Source: Nanobdellota archaeon
GTDB lineage: Archaea > Nanobdellota > Nanobdellia > Woesearchaeales > GW2011-AR15
Assembly: GCA_018815145.1 (NCBI GenBank)
Contig: JAHIYL010000193.1
Coordinates: 1-5,105 of the forward strand
Direction: 5' to 3'
Length of the DNA: 5,105 nt
Part shown: in pieces, positions 1 to 5,038 of the stretch
How the letters are laid out: the number at the start of each line of letters is the position of its first letter
Position numbering within the stretch: the stretch's first letter is position 1
Made by a program: the position numbers and the translations under genes
Notes under the pieces: generated by a model
The model's database searches: none
What the model was told of the DNA's origin: nothing
The model's input: the letters and a program-made list of their open reading frames with translations, nothing else

Positions 1-8
1 AGAAATTT

Positions 9-16
9 TTTATATA
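9..16 (+). promoter_or_regulatory. TATA box of the two-gene operon starting at 69
   Basis: The sequence TTTATATA matches the archaeal TATA consensus. Its centre is at about 12.5, which predicts a transcript start near 38 and a leader of about 30 nt before the ATG at 69. The start of that gene has only a weak Shine-Dalgarno-like stretch, AGGTTGG at 58-64. The upstream BRE element is cut by the window edge or not recognisable. Confidence 0.6.
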
Positions 17-33
17 ACAAGATATAGTGTTAT
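14..33. promoter_or_regulatory. Inverted repeat just downstream of the TATA box, possible operator
   Basis: ATAACA at 14-19 and TGTTAT at 28-33 form a perfect 6-bp dyad with an 8-bp centre. It overlaps the end of the TATA box and covers the area between it and the predicted transcript start. Archaeal repressors often bind at this position and block TBP/TFB or polymerase. In such AT-rich DNA a 6-bp dyad can arise by chance, so this is a candidate only. Confidence 0.3.
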
Positions 34-68
34 TTATAATCTTAATAATAAATAGATAGGTTGGCAAT

Positions 69-536
69 ATGAAGACTAAACACATTTTTATTTCTGTTCT
101 GGATGTATCTGAATTGATTCCTTTTTGCCTCAAAAAATCAGAGACACTGATGCAGTCGCTCAAAGAGCAGGAAAATGTAAAAAAAGAGCTGGAGAAGTTC
201 ATAACAAAACTTGAGAAAAACTACAAAGAGAAGATATGGTATTTAGGGATGGATGTGATAGCTGAAAAATTATATGAAAGGTTCATGTTTGATAAAGGAG
301 GATTTCTTGAAATCATGGTTGAAGCACCACTTGTAATAAATGCTCATTTTGTTCATGAAGACCAGGCAAAAAAATTCTGTAAGGCTTTGAAAGATACATT
401 TTCACAGATACTTGCTAAAACTTCTCTGACAAGCATTTTTTTGGAGTCTATTAAGGTTCAGAGTGAGACTGACGATACAGATGGCTCTATGAATGTAAAA
501 AAATGGAACCAGCTTAAAAAGATAAGAAGGGGCTAA
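69..536 (+). CDS. Hypothetical coiled-coil protein, 155 aa
   Basis: I do not recognise a family. The protein starts with a short hydrophobic strand-like segment (residues 5-12). It continues with a lysine/glutamate-rich amphipathic helix at about 22-55 that looks like a coiled coil, then a mixed alpha/beta part at about 56-130 and a charged, basic tail ending KKIRRG. There is no signal peptide or membrane segment, so it should be cytoplasmic. It is the first gene of a likely operon: only 29 bp separate it from the next gene, and the stop is doubled (TAA then TAG). The start is the first ATG behind the promoter at 9-16, with a weak AGGTTGG upstream. It has the same length as its neighbour (155 aa), but I see no convincing sequence similarity between them. 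A role as a partner or adaptor of the adjacent V4R-like or KaiC-like protein is inferred from position alone. Confidence 0.8.
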   Translation: MKTKHIFISVLDVSELIPFCLKKSETLMQSLKEQENVKKELEKFITKLEKNYKEKIWYLGMDVIAEKLYERFMFDKGGFLEIMVEAPLVINAHFVHEDQAKKFCKALKDTFSQILAKTSLTSIFLESIKVQSETDDTDGSMNVKKWNQLKKIRRG

Positions 537-550
537 TAGTAATAAATCAT

Positions 551-556
551 GAGGGT
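551..556 (+). promoter_or_regulatory. Shine-Dalgarno supporting the start at 566
   Basis: GAGGGT lies 9-10 nt before the ATG. No TATA box is seen in the 29-bp gap, which supports co-transcription with the preceding gene and translation re-initiation from this site. The ATGs at 549 and 558 are in other frames. Confidence 0.45.
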
Positions 557-565
557 AATGCAAAT

Positions 566-1033
566 ATGTTTTCAGGTTTTTTGAAAAAGCTTCTTTTTGC
601 AAGAGAATTTTCAATCATCGACGGTAAAATAAATATCTTGGGCAGCAGGTTTGTCATGCTTCCTGATAATATGCTTCTTTCAATAATAAAGGAGCTGGAT
701 GAAAAGCAAGTTGAGGAGTTTTCTTTTAATTATATGAGACAGATAACACCACGTCTTGCAACAGATAAGACAGGGATGCTGCAGATGGTGGGGGATATTT
801 TTGATATATATGGTTTTGGGAAATTCCAGATTGAAGATATCAACATAAAAAAAAATAATATTTCAGTGATCATCAGTGATATAGCACAATCTGCTGACAA
901 AGAGAACGCTGAAAAAAACACAAAGATTATTGAATTTATCATTGCCGGATATTTCAGAGCAATATTTGGAAAAAAAATGGTATGCAAAACAAAAAAGGCA
1001 GGGGAGGCGGCAATAAAATTTGTCTTTGTTTAG
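566..1033 (+). CDS. Small protein with a V4R-like C-terminus, possible ligand-binding domain
   Basis: This 155-aa cytoplasmic protein has an N-terminal part (about 10-45) with a strand-turn pattern DGKINILGSRFVMLP followed by a helix. Its C-terminal part (about 118-155) resembles the V4R (4-vinyl reductase, COG1719-like) domain. There it has an IxxFIxGxF helix, GK at 135-136, Cys140, then AG at 145-146, and finally a KF pair at 151-152. Known V4R domains bind small hydrophobic molecules or act as sensors. The usual second cysteine before the last xF is Ile150 here, and the first Cys-to-Gly spacing is two residues longer, so the match is degenerate and metal binding is unlikely. The start ATG lies 10 nt after GAGGGT (551-556), a modest ribosome binding site. 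The gene follows its neighbour by 29 bp and its stop lies 3 bp from the stop of the convergent kaiC-like gene. I am sure of the coding region and moderately unsure of the domain. Confidence 0.75.
   Translation: MFSGFLKKLLFAREFSIIDGKINILGSRFVMLPDNMLLSIIKELDEKQVEEFSFNYMRQITPRLATDKTGMLQMVGDIFDIYGFGKFQIEDINIKKNNISVIISDIAQSADKENAEKNTKIIEFIIAGYFRAIFGKKMVCKTKKAGEAAIKFVFV
847..855 (-). terminator. Oligo-U tract that could end kaiC-like transcription
   Basis: Nine consecutive A on the plus strand read as nine U in a minus-strand transcript. Further runs stand at 912-918 (7) and 970-977 (8). All lie within about 190 bp downstream of the kaiC-like stop, inside the convergent gene, where they encode lysine-rich stretches. 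Archaeal RNA polymerase terminates at U-rich tracts, and the 3-bp intergenic gap leaves no room elsewhere. The assignment is inferred. Confidence 0.35.
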
Positions 1034-1036
1034 TGC

Positions 1037-1744
1037 CTAGAATTCCTTTTCCAAGAGTTCAATCCCTTTTGGACCTATGACCATGGGTATCGGCCCTCTT
1101 GTCTGGTCAGTCCTTCTCATCTTCATTATCCTGACAGCCCGGTCAGATATGCCGCCAAGGCCACCGTAATGGAGCACAGTCACAGAATCGCAGACAAATT
1201 CAGCCACCCCGTATCTTGATAGACTGTTTCCTCCATTTCGGTCTGTTGAGGTATCACTTTCTATCTCAGAAGTAAGGATTGTTGTGGCTTCCAGTTTTTT
1301 TAATGTTGATATCAATACATACAGCTTTTTCCTATATTCAAAACTGCTTTCATAAGCCATCCCGAAATTTGATATTGAATCAATGACAATCCTTTTTGCT
1401 CCAATAGATTTTGCCATGCTCTTGAGTTGTGCAGGAAATTTTGAGAGTTCGTACGGATAGACATAGGCAAATTTGATCAATTTTTTGTCCTCTGCTTTTT
1501 TGAAATCCCAGCCAAAGACAGCTCCGTCAATCCTTAGTCCCTCAAGGTCTTCCTCAAAACTGATGAACAGACCAGGTTCATTATTGACTGCTCCATAGAA
1601 TAGATATTCAAGAGCAAATATGCTTTTTCCGGTACCGGGACCCCCTGACACAAGATTGACTGAATTTTTTATGAATCCACCATGTGTGTGCTTGTCAAAT
1701 CCACGGATTCCTGTTTTTGTCTTTTCTATTATTGAATTAGGCAT
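1037..1744 (-). CDS. KaiC-like / RAD55 family single-domain ATPase
   Basis: This is a RecA-fold ATPase of the KaiC/RAD55 group (COG0467), 235 aa, which corresponds to one KaiC domain. Visible motifs are the opening TGIRGFD (11-17), Walker A GGPGTGKS (34-41), the paired glutamates EED (64-66) that activate water in this family, and Walker B RIVIDSIS (118-125, Asp122). A TSE sensor segment follows (158-160), and then KMR (208-210), which in KaiC-type hexamers contacts the ATP of the next subunit. The protein therefore looks catalytically intact. There is no second KaiC domain, no helix-turn-helix and no receiver or PAS domain. Archaeal members are proposed signalling hubs that work with separately encoded partners. 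The ATG at 1744 is fixed by GAGGTG five bases upstream and by a TATA box 44 bp upstream. The gene converges on a two-gene operon encoding a V4R-like protein and a coiled-coil protein, which are candidate partners. The family is certain; the specific role is unknown. Confidence 0.93.
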   Translation of the reverse strand: MPNSIIEKTKTGIRGFDKHTHGGFIKNSVNLVSGGPGTGKSIFALEYLFYGAVNNEPGLFISFEEDLEGLRIDGAVFGWDFKKAEDKKLIKFAYVYPYELSKFPAQLKSMAKSIGAKRIVIDSISNFGMAYESSFEYRKKLYVLISTLKKLEATTILTSEIESDTSTDRNGGNSLSRYGVAEFVCDSVTVLHYGGLGGISDRAVRIMKMRRTDQTRGPIPMVIGPKGIELLEKEF

Positions 1745-1749
1745 TTTTT

Positions 1750-1755
1750 CACCTC
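1750..1755 (-). promoter_or_regulatory. Shine-Dalgarno of the kaiC-like gene
   Basis: On the minus strand this reads GAGGTG, a near-complete complement of the archaeal 16S rRNA 3' end, with five bases before the ATG. It fixes the start at 1744. Confidence 0.75.
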
Positions 1756-1784
1756 ATATTTCAATTGTGAAATTAATTTGAGAG

Positions 1785-1792
1785 TTTAAATA
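1785..1792 (-). promoter_or_regulatory. TATA box of the kaiC-like gene
   Basis: On the minus strand this reads TATTTAAA, within AAAAATATTTAAAC. Its centre is about 44 bp before the ATG, which predicts a transcript start near 1763. The resulting leader of about 19 nt just contains the Shine-Dalgarno. The gene thus has its own promoter and does not depend on read-through from the tRNA. Confidence 0.6.
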
Positions 1793-1846
1793 TTTTTGGA
1801 TTGGCAGATTGGTATATGTAAATTTGTAAGAATTGAATGGGAAAAA

Positions 1847-1862
1847 TGGGCTAGGGAGGATT
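1847..1862 (-). repeat. 16-bp copy of the tRNA-Arg 3' end (direct repeat)
   Basis: TGGGCTAGGGAGGATT here is identical to 1932-1947, the plus-strand reading of the tRNA discriminator base, the 3' acceptor strand and the 3' half of the T stem with adjoining loop bases. The two copies are in the same orientation, 85 bp apart. Past the 16 bp the sequences diverge at once, and no other tRNA arm can be folded here, so it is not a second tRNA gene. It could be an attachment-site remnant or the stump of a tandem tRNA duplication. Confidence 0.75.
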
Positions 1863-1866
1863 ACCA

Positions 1867-1889
1867 CATAAGGGTCAGGACCACTTATG
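1867..1889. repeat. Hairpin between the tRNA-end copy and the tRNA
   Basis: CATAAG (1867-1872) pairs with CTTATG (1884-1889). Inside it GGT pairs with ACC around a CAGG loop, with a single unpaired A at 1883. This makes nine base pairs in all. It sits next to the 16-bp repeat. A second small hairpin follows at 1890-1902 (AACC, ATAAA loop, GGTT). There is no coding sequence here. The function is unknown: transcript end structure, protein site or debris of an inserted element. Confidence 0.5.
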
Positions 1890-1905
1890 AACCATAAAGG
1901 TTTTT
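1890..1905 (+). terminator. Small hairpin followed by a T run
   Basis: AACC and GGTT frame an ATAAA loop, and five T (1901-1905, the first two within the stem) close it on the plus strand. It resembles a weak intrinsic terminator, but no plus-strand gene lies upstream within 850 bp. It may simply be a fragment of older sequence. Confidence 0.2.
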
Positions 1906-1920
1906 CACTTTGTTCAAACT

Positions 1921-1925
1921 AAAAA
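1921..1925 (-). terminator. Oligo-U terminator of tRNA-Arg
   Basis: Five A on the plus strand give a U5 tract in the minus-strand transcript, starting seven bases after the tRNA discriminator. A short oligo-U directly behind the gene is what archaeal tRNA transcription units usually show. Confidence 0.45.
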
Positions 1926-1931
1926 GAGAAG

Positions 1932-2006
1932 TGGGCTAGGGAGGATTTGAACCCCCGATTTTCTGCTTAGAAGGCAGACACCTTATCCAGGCTAGGTCAC
2001 TAGCCC
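1932..2006 (-). tRNA. tRNA-Arg (anticodon UCU)
   Basis: This is a 75-nt tRNA on the minus strand that folds completely. The acceptor GGGCTAG pairs with CTAGCCC, and U8 and G9 follow. The D stem is ACCT/AGGT with a GG-containing loop, and the anticodon stem is TCTGC/GCAGA with loop CTTCTAA. The variable loop has five bases, and the T stem is GGGGG/CCTCC (one G-U pair) with loop TTCAAAT. The anticodon is TCT, which decodes AGA and probably AGG, both frequent arginine codons in the surrounding genes. The discriminator is A and CCA is not encoded, as is common in archaea. No intron is present. It has its own TATA box (2033-2040) and U5 terminator (1921-1925). Its 3' 16 bases are repeated 85 bp downstream. 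It is transcribed toward the kaiC-like gene. Confidence 0.95.
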
Positions 2007-2032
2007 CCATCCACTACAGAAGTTTGGGATTA

Positions 2033-2040
2033 TTTTTAAA
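2033..2040 (-). promoter_or_regulatory. TATA box of tRNA-Arg
   Basis: On the minus strand this reads TTTAAAAA, centred 30 bp before the tRNA 5' end. That distance predicts a transcript start a few bases upstream of the mature tRNA, leaving a short leader for RNase P. Confidence 0.6.
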
Positions 2041-2083
2041 TGTTTATGTTTGGTCGGCAAAATCATAATCAAGTAATTTGGCA

Positions 2084-2091
2084 TTTATATA
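2084..2091 (+). promoter_or_regulatory. Second, distal TATA-like box before the 486-aa gene
   Basis: TTTATATA is an exact copy of the proximal box at 2122-2129, 38 bp further upstream. If used, it would start transcription near 2113 and give a leader of about 40 nt with no Shine-Dalgarno. It may be an alternative promoter or chance in AT-rich DNA. Confidence 0.35.
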
Positions 2092-2121
2092 CAACTTTTA
2101 AGTAGTTAAATCAATTAATTT

Positions 2122-2129
2122 TTTATATA
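2122..2129 (+). promoter_or_regulatory. TATA box of the 486-aa gene, predicting a leaderless mRNA
   Basis: TTTATATA is centred about 26 bp before the ATG at 2152, so transcription should begin at or within a couple of bases of the start codon. There is no Shine-Dalgarno, consistent with a leaderless message. An ATG at 2142 is in another frame and stops after seven codons, so it does not compete. Confidence 0.65.
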
Positions 2130-2151
2130 AAGCACAATTTTATGTCTTATT

Positions 2152-3612
2152 ATGCCATTAGATAAACCAATTACTAACCTGGAAGCCCTATGTAAAGAAC
2201 TTTCGAATATGAAGTTTGGGGAGTTTGAAGCAGGTAATATCATGCTGCAGGATCTGCTTACAATAGGCGAACAATATAGGATAGATGGTGACCGTGATAA
2301 AGCAATAAGTGAATATACGACCCGGCTGCAGTACTTAATCTCAAATTTCATCAATGATCATGCACCTGGAAGCAAAACACTAACTGGCATGGGAAAGCCT
2401 ATTGAAGATATAACTAATGAATTAATTAGTTTTTACGATTTGAATTTGGATGATGTTAAAATAATTATGTATCCGGAAATGTTGACGAAAGCCAGAGTGG
2501 GACTTGAGAAGGCAAGTGAAACATTCTTGGAAAATCCGGAACTGGCGTTTAAAGGATTTTATGCATTGGATATCCTATTCACAAGAAAATTTATGGCTGC
2601 GTTCATGGCAATAGGTACTTGGCCGATGGCACTCAAGATAGCCCATGGCACAAACCAAGCAGGATTTGCTCTTGATAAGATCGACAAGGCTGTGCAGGAA
2701 TCCAACAAATTATTTGAAGATATTGAAAAGATACTGGACCATGTTGAGTATGGATGTTATCTTGGTGAAATTGATAGCAGTTGTCCTGAGGGAGATATGT
2801 GTCATGCATATCAATACATTGAAGATACACTTTCAGCCGTAAGGGCAATAAGAGAGCAGTTGGATAGCATTAATGAGAGAGTAGATGCGTATCAAGGTGG
2901 GCCATCGGACATAGATGAATTCATAAAGATTGAAGATGATATGGTTAGGGTAAAATATCTCTCTAAGATGTATAAGAACAGGCTTGACTACCTCTTGAAA
3001 ATTGTTGAGAATATGCCTGAATGGAAAACAGGTTTTTTGCCAGATAGAGATTTTTTCAAGGTACACTATCCAACATATGAGCCAAAACTGTACCGCCATG
3101 CCAAAGAGATTGCTGAAGCCAGGAATACTCCATGGGAGGTACAGCAGAGGTTGGAGAAAGTCATGCCTGGAAATACATATGTTGTTGAATTTCCTGCTGG
3201 TGCAAACAGCAAGGCAAATCTTGAATTGAAAATAAGCAAGGAAAGGATATACATTGCAGATGTATCAAAGCTGCAACAAGAAAGATCAATTGATGATTAT
3301 GATGAAGTCAGGCGGGTTGAAGCATATTATTATGATGAGGATCCGGAAGGCAACCAAATTCTGCTGCCGAAAGTGAGAATGAATGAGATATTTTCAGGTG
3401 CAGATCATGGTAATGTTGCGAATCTTCCTGAATATAAACGGAATGCACCGATTGACGCGCATATCTTTGGATATAGGTTGCAGCTTGAGGAGCCTCCTGC
3501 TGCAAGAAACAAGGATAGACTCTATCCAAATGAGATATACATCACTGTCAATGCAGATATCAGTCTCTTGAGACAATATGCAATTTTACAGGATCAGAGG
3601 GTAAGCAAATAA
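2152..3612 (+). CDS. Unrecognised 486-aa helical protein with a TPR-like repeat and a Cys/His cluster
   Basis: I do not recognise a family. Residues about 32-65 match a tetratricopeptide-type helix pair: Gly39, Tyr42, then GDRDKA with Ala51 and Tyr55. Long helices follow, including a region at 131-165 with many aromatic and small residues, and two probable coiled-coil helices at about 172-198 and 220-248. The loop between those helices holds Cys202, Cys211 and Cys217-His218, three of only four cysteines in the protein. They could be a metal site or disulfides. Residues 335-486 look beta-rich and charged, with a DDYDE acidic patch (381-385). There is no signal peptide or convincing membrane span, so it is probably cytoplasmic. 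The start is fixed by the leaderless TATA spacing. The next gene, 100 bp downstream, has its own similar promoter. The TPR-like part and length suggest a scaffold or protein-protein interaction role, but this is inference. Confidence 0.85.
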   Translation: MPLDKPITNLEALCKELSNMKFGEFEAGNIMLQDLLTIGEQYRIDGDRDKAISEYTTRLQYLISNFINDHAPGSKTLTGMGKPIEDITNELISFYDLNLDDVKIIMYPEMLTKARVGLEKASETFLENPELAFKGFYALDILFTRKFMAAFMAIGTWPMALKIAHGTNQAGFALDKIDKAVQESNKLFEDIEKILDHVEYGCYLGEIDSSCPEGDMCHAYQYIEDTLSAVRAIREQLDSINERVDAYQGGPSDIDEFIKIEDDMVRVKYLSKMYKNRLDYLLKIVENMPEWKTGFLPDRDFFKVHYPTYEPKLYRHAKEIAEARNTPWEVQQRLEKVMPGNTYVVEFPAGANSKANLELKISKERIYIADVSKLQQERSIDDYDEVRRVEAYYYDEDPEGNQILLPKVRMNEIFSGADHGNVANLPEYKRNAPIDAHIFGYRLQLEEPPAARNKDRLYPNEIYITVNADISLLRQYAILQDQRVSK

Positions 3613-3682
3613 CAGTTATGATATTTTACGAGTTCAATTCATCTTTAATATTTCATTTGACTTCTCTAAAATGATGACAAAA

Positions 3683-3690
3683 TATAAATA
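3683..3690 (+). promoter_or_regulatory. TATA box of the 438-aa gene, predicting a leaderless mRNA
   Basis: TATAAATA, within AAATATAAATATA, is centred about 26 bp before the ATG at 3713. This is the same distance as at the 486-aa gene. No Shine-Dalgarno is present. The gene therefore appears to have its own leaderless transcript. The rest of the 100-bp gap (3613-3712) is AT-rich and shows no other element I can support. Confidence 0.6.
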
Positions 3691-3712
3691 TAATTCATCT
3701 ATCTGATTTAAC

Positions 3713-5029
3713 ATGGGGGATTATGAGGATTTTGAATCAGGTCTGGAAGCAATCCTGATGAGAGCAGCAAGCGGCATAGCTTCTATGCAAAAAGAAGGGG
3801 ATATACCTGAGCTGACATATAGTTTCCCATTTCTGTATCAAAATCGAGTGTATTCATTCGAAATTCTAAACCAGGAGAACAAGCAGAATCAAACTCAGGT
3901 CATCACAATGAGGGTCAAAGACCTTGAACCTTTTATAGAAGGAGATGAAAGCAAATATCTGAATTTTGTTGCAGGCATGACTTTCGATGACATGAAATTC
4001 AATCCACATATGCTTGCTTATTATAATGCGACAAAACGGCTGTTTTCAAAAATATCATTTGAGTTCGATAATCTAAGAGGCACAAGAGACACAATCCTAA
4101 AGGCGGATCCTAGAACCACAAAGGCCATACATAAGGATTCAAGAAAAGGTAATGCAATGGCCCAGGCATTTGTCCAAGGGGTGGAGAATGCAAATTTGAT
4201 TATCCATAGATACAATCTGGGTGAACCCTTCTTCAATATGGGTTATTGTGATGTATTCAATGAGAAGATGGATCAGGCAAAATTTCTTGAGGCATACCAG
4301 ATTGCTCTTGCTCTTAGTTTTAATGAGGAGGATTTTAATGATTTTCGAGTGATCAGACATAAATTCAGTGATTGGATGGCAGGTATTGTACATATCGGTT
4401 TGCAGGATTCAGATTACATTGCAGAGGCAAAGAGGATAATTCTTGAAAAGCTTGTGCAAAGGGATTTTGAATATACCTATCCCCTGGCATTCGCTGCTCA
4501 TAAGATTGCGAGAAAATACGACAGAGACGATTTTGACATATCACTTAAACAGGCTGTGGACGGTCTTCGTGAAGAATACAGGAATGAACCTCACAGAATA
4601 CTTCGTATCCTTGCAGAGAACGAGGATCATCTTGGATTGAAGTATGCTTTTTACAAATTCGCAGAAGATGGAGAAAAGATATTCCTGCATAGGTCACCAT
4701 ATGATGTAGCATTGATCTATCCAGAATATGCTGTTCCATTGTTCAGGTCTGCAATGCCTGAGACACTGGGTTTTTTAAAGAATATATCTGTTCCAGAAGA
4801 AACCCGTTTTGAAAAAGGAAATTATGTGTATCATGTTCATGAACTAAATGGTGATTGCCCATTATTTGATGATAGGAAAAGATGCACAAAAAATGGATTG
4901 AAACCAAACATGGGATATACGATTTCCAGAGTTTATCGACATAGAGATAAAGAAGACAGTATCAAACTGGAAGGGTTGACAGGACTTTTTAAGCCATCTG
5001 AGTTTACACATTATTATATAAAAACTTAA
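3713..5029 (+). CDS. Unrecognised 438-aa protein: helical-repeat core and SH3-like C-terminal barrel
   Basis: I do not recognise a family. An N-terminal helix (3-27) is followed by a strand-rich part (about 33-72), then a long helical core (about 95-355). In the core, amphipathic helix pairs such as FLEAYQIALALSF and YPLAFAAHKIARKY suggest an alpha-solenoid. The C-terminal ~75 residues (364-438) are beta-rich and have the look of a small SH3-type barrel: KGNYVYHV, then LKPNMGYTISRV, then a KLEGLTGLFKPSEF ending. Into this part is set a His374-x-His376, Cys381, Cys391 cluster that could hold a metal ion. The protein is soluble, with no signal peptide or membrane segment. The ATG is fixed by the TATA box 26 bp upstream. 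It follows the 486-aa gene on the same strand and may act with it, which is supported only by adjacency and matched promoters. Alternatives such as a nucleic-acid or peptide binding protein cannot be decided from sequence. Confidence 0.85.
   Translation: MGDYEDFESGLEAILMRAASGIASMQKEGDIPELTYSFPFLYQNRVYSFEILNQENKQNQTQVITMRVKDLEPFIEGDESKYLNFVAGMTFDDMKFNPHMLAYYNATKRLFSKISFEFDNLRGTRDTILKADPRTTKAIHKDSRKGNAMAQAFVQGVENANLIIHRYNLGEPFFNMGYCDVFNEKMDQAKFLEAYQIALALSFNEEDFNDFRVIRHKFSDWMAGIVHIGLQDSDYIAEAKRIILEKLVQRDFEYTYPLAFAAHKIARKYDRDDFDISLKQAVDGLREEYRNEPHRILRILAENEDHLGLKYAFYKFAEDGEKIFLHRSPYDVALIYPEYAVPLFRSAMPETLGFLKNISVPEETRFEKGNYVYHVHELNGDCPLFDDRKRCTKNGLKPNMGYTISRVYRHRDKEDSIKLEGLTGLFKPSEFTHYYIKT
5020..5024 (-). 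terminator. Oligo-U tract behind the partial minus-strand gene
   Basis: Five A on the plus strand read as U5 in the minus-strand transcript, 15 bases after the stop of the partial gene. It lies within the last codons of the convergent 438-aa gene. It is a plausible but weak archaeal terminator. Confidence 0.25.
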
Positions 5030-5038
5030 TATTCAGTT

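Noticed and set aside
730..987. Hydrophobic 85-codon open frame on the minus strand
   Set aside because: It is the antisense shadow of the V4R-like gene. Its phenylalanine-rich runs come from the poly-A lysine codons of the real gene, and it has no ribosome binding site or promoter.
69..1033. The two 155-aa proteins as tandem duplicates
   Set aside because: Equal length is suggestive, but reading the sequences side by side shows no shared motif run and a different domain order.
1847..1925. A second, minus-strand tRNA ending at 1847
   Set aside because: Only the 3' acceptor strand and part of the T stem are present. No partner acceptor strand, T-loop TTCAA, anticodon or D arm can be placed upstream of it.
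3671..3706. C/D-box sRNA-like pattern: ATGATGA at 3671 and CTGA at 3703
   Set aside because: The boxes are only 25 nt apart, there is no C'/D' pair and no terminal stem, and the span overlaps the TATA box of the next gene. Chance is the better explanation.
4139..4393. 84-codon minus-strand open frame inside the 438-aa gene
   Set aside because: It is a shadow of the long coherent plus-strand frame, with no promoter or ribosome binding site and no recognisable protein character.
2152..5029. The 486-aa and 438-aa proteins as distant paralogues
   Set aside because: A short resemblance (LDDVK..MYPEML versus FDDMK.NPHML) exists, but it does not extend, and the C-terminal regions differ. It is too weak to claim without profile comparison.
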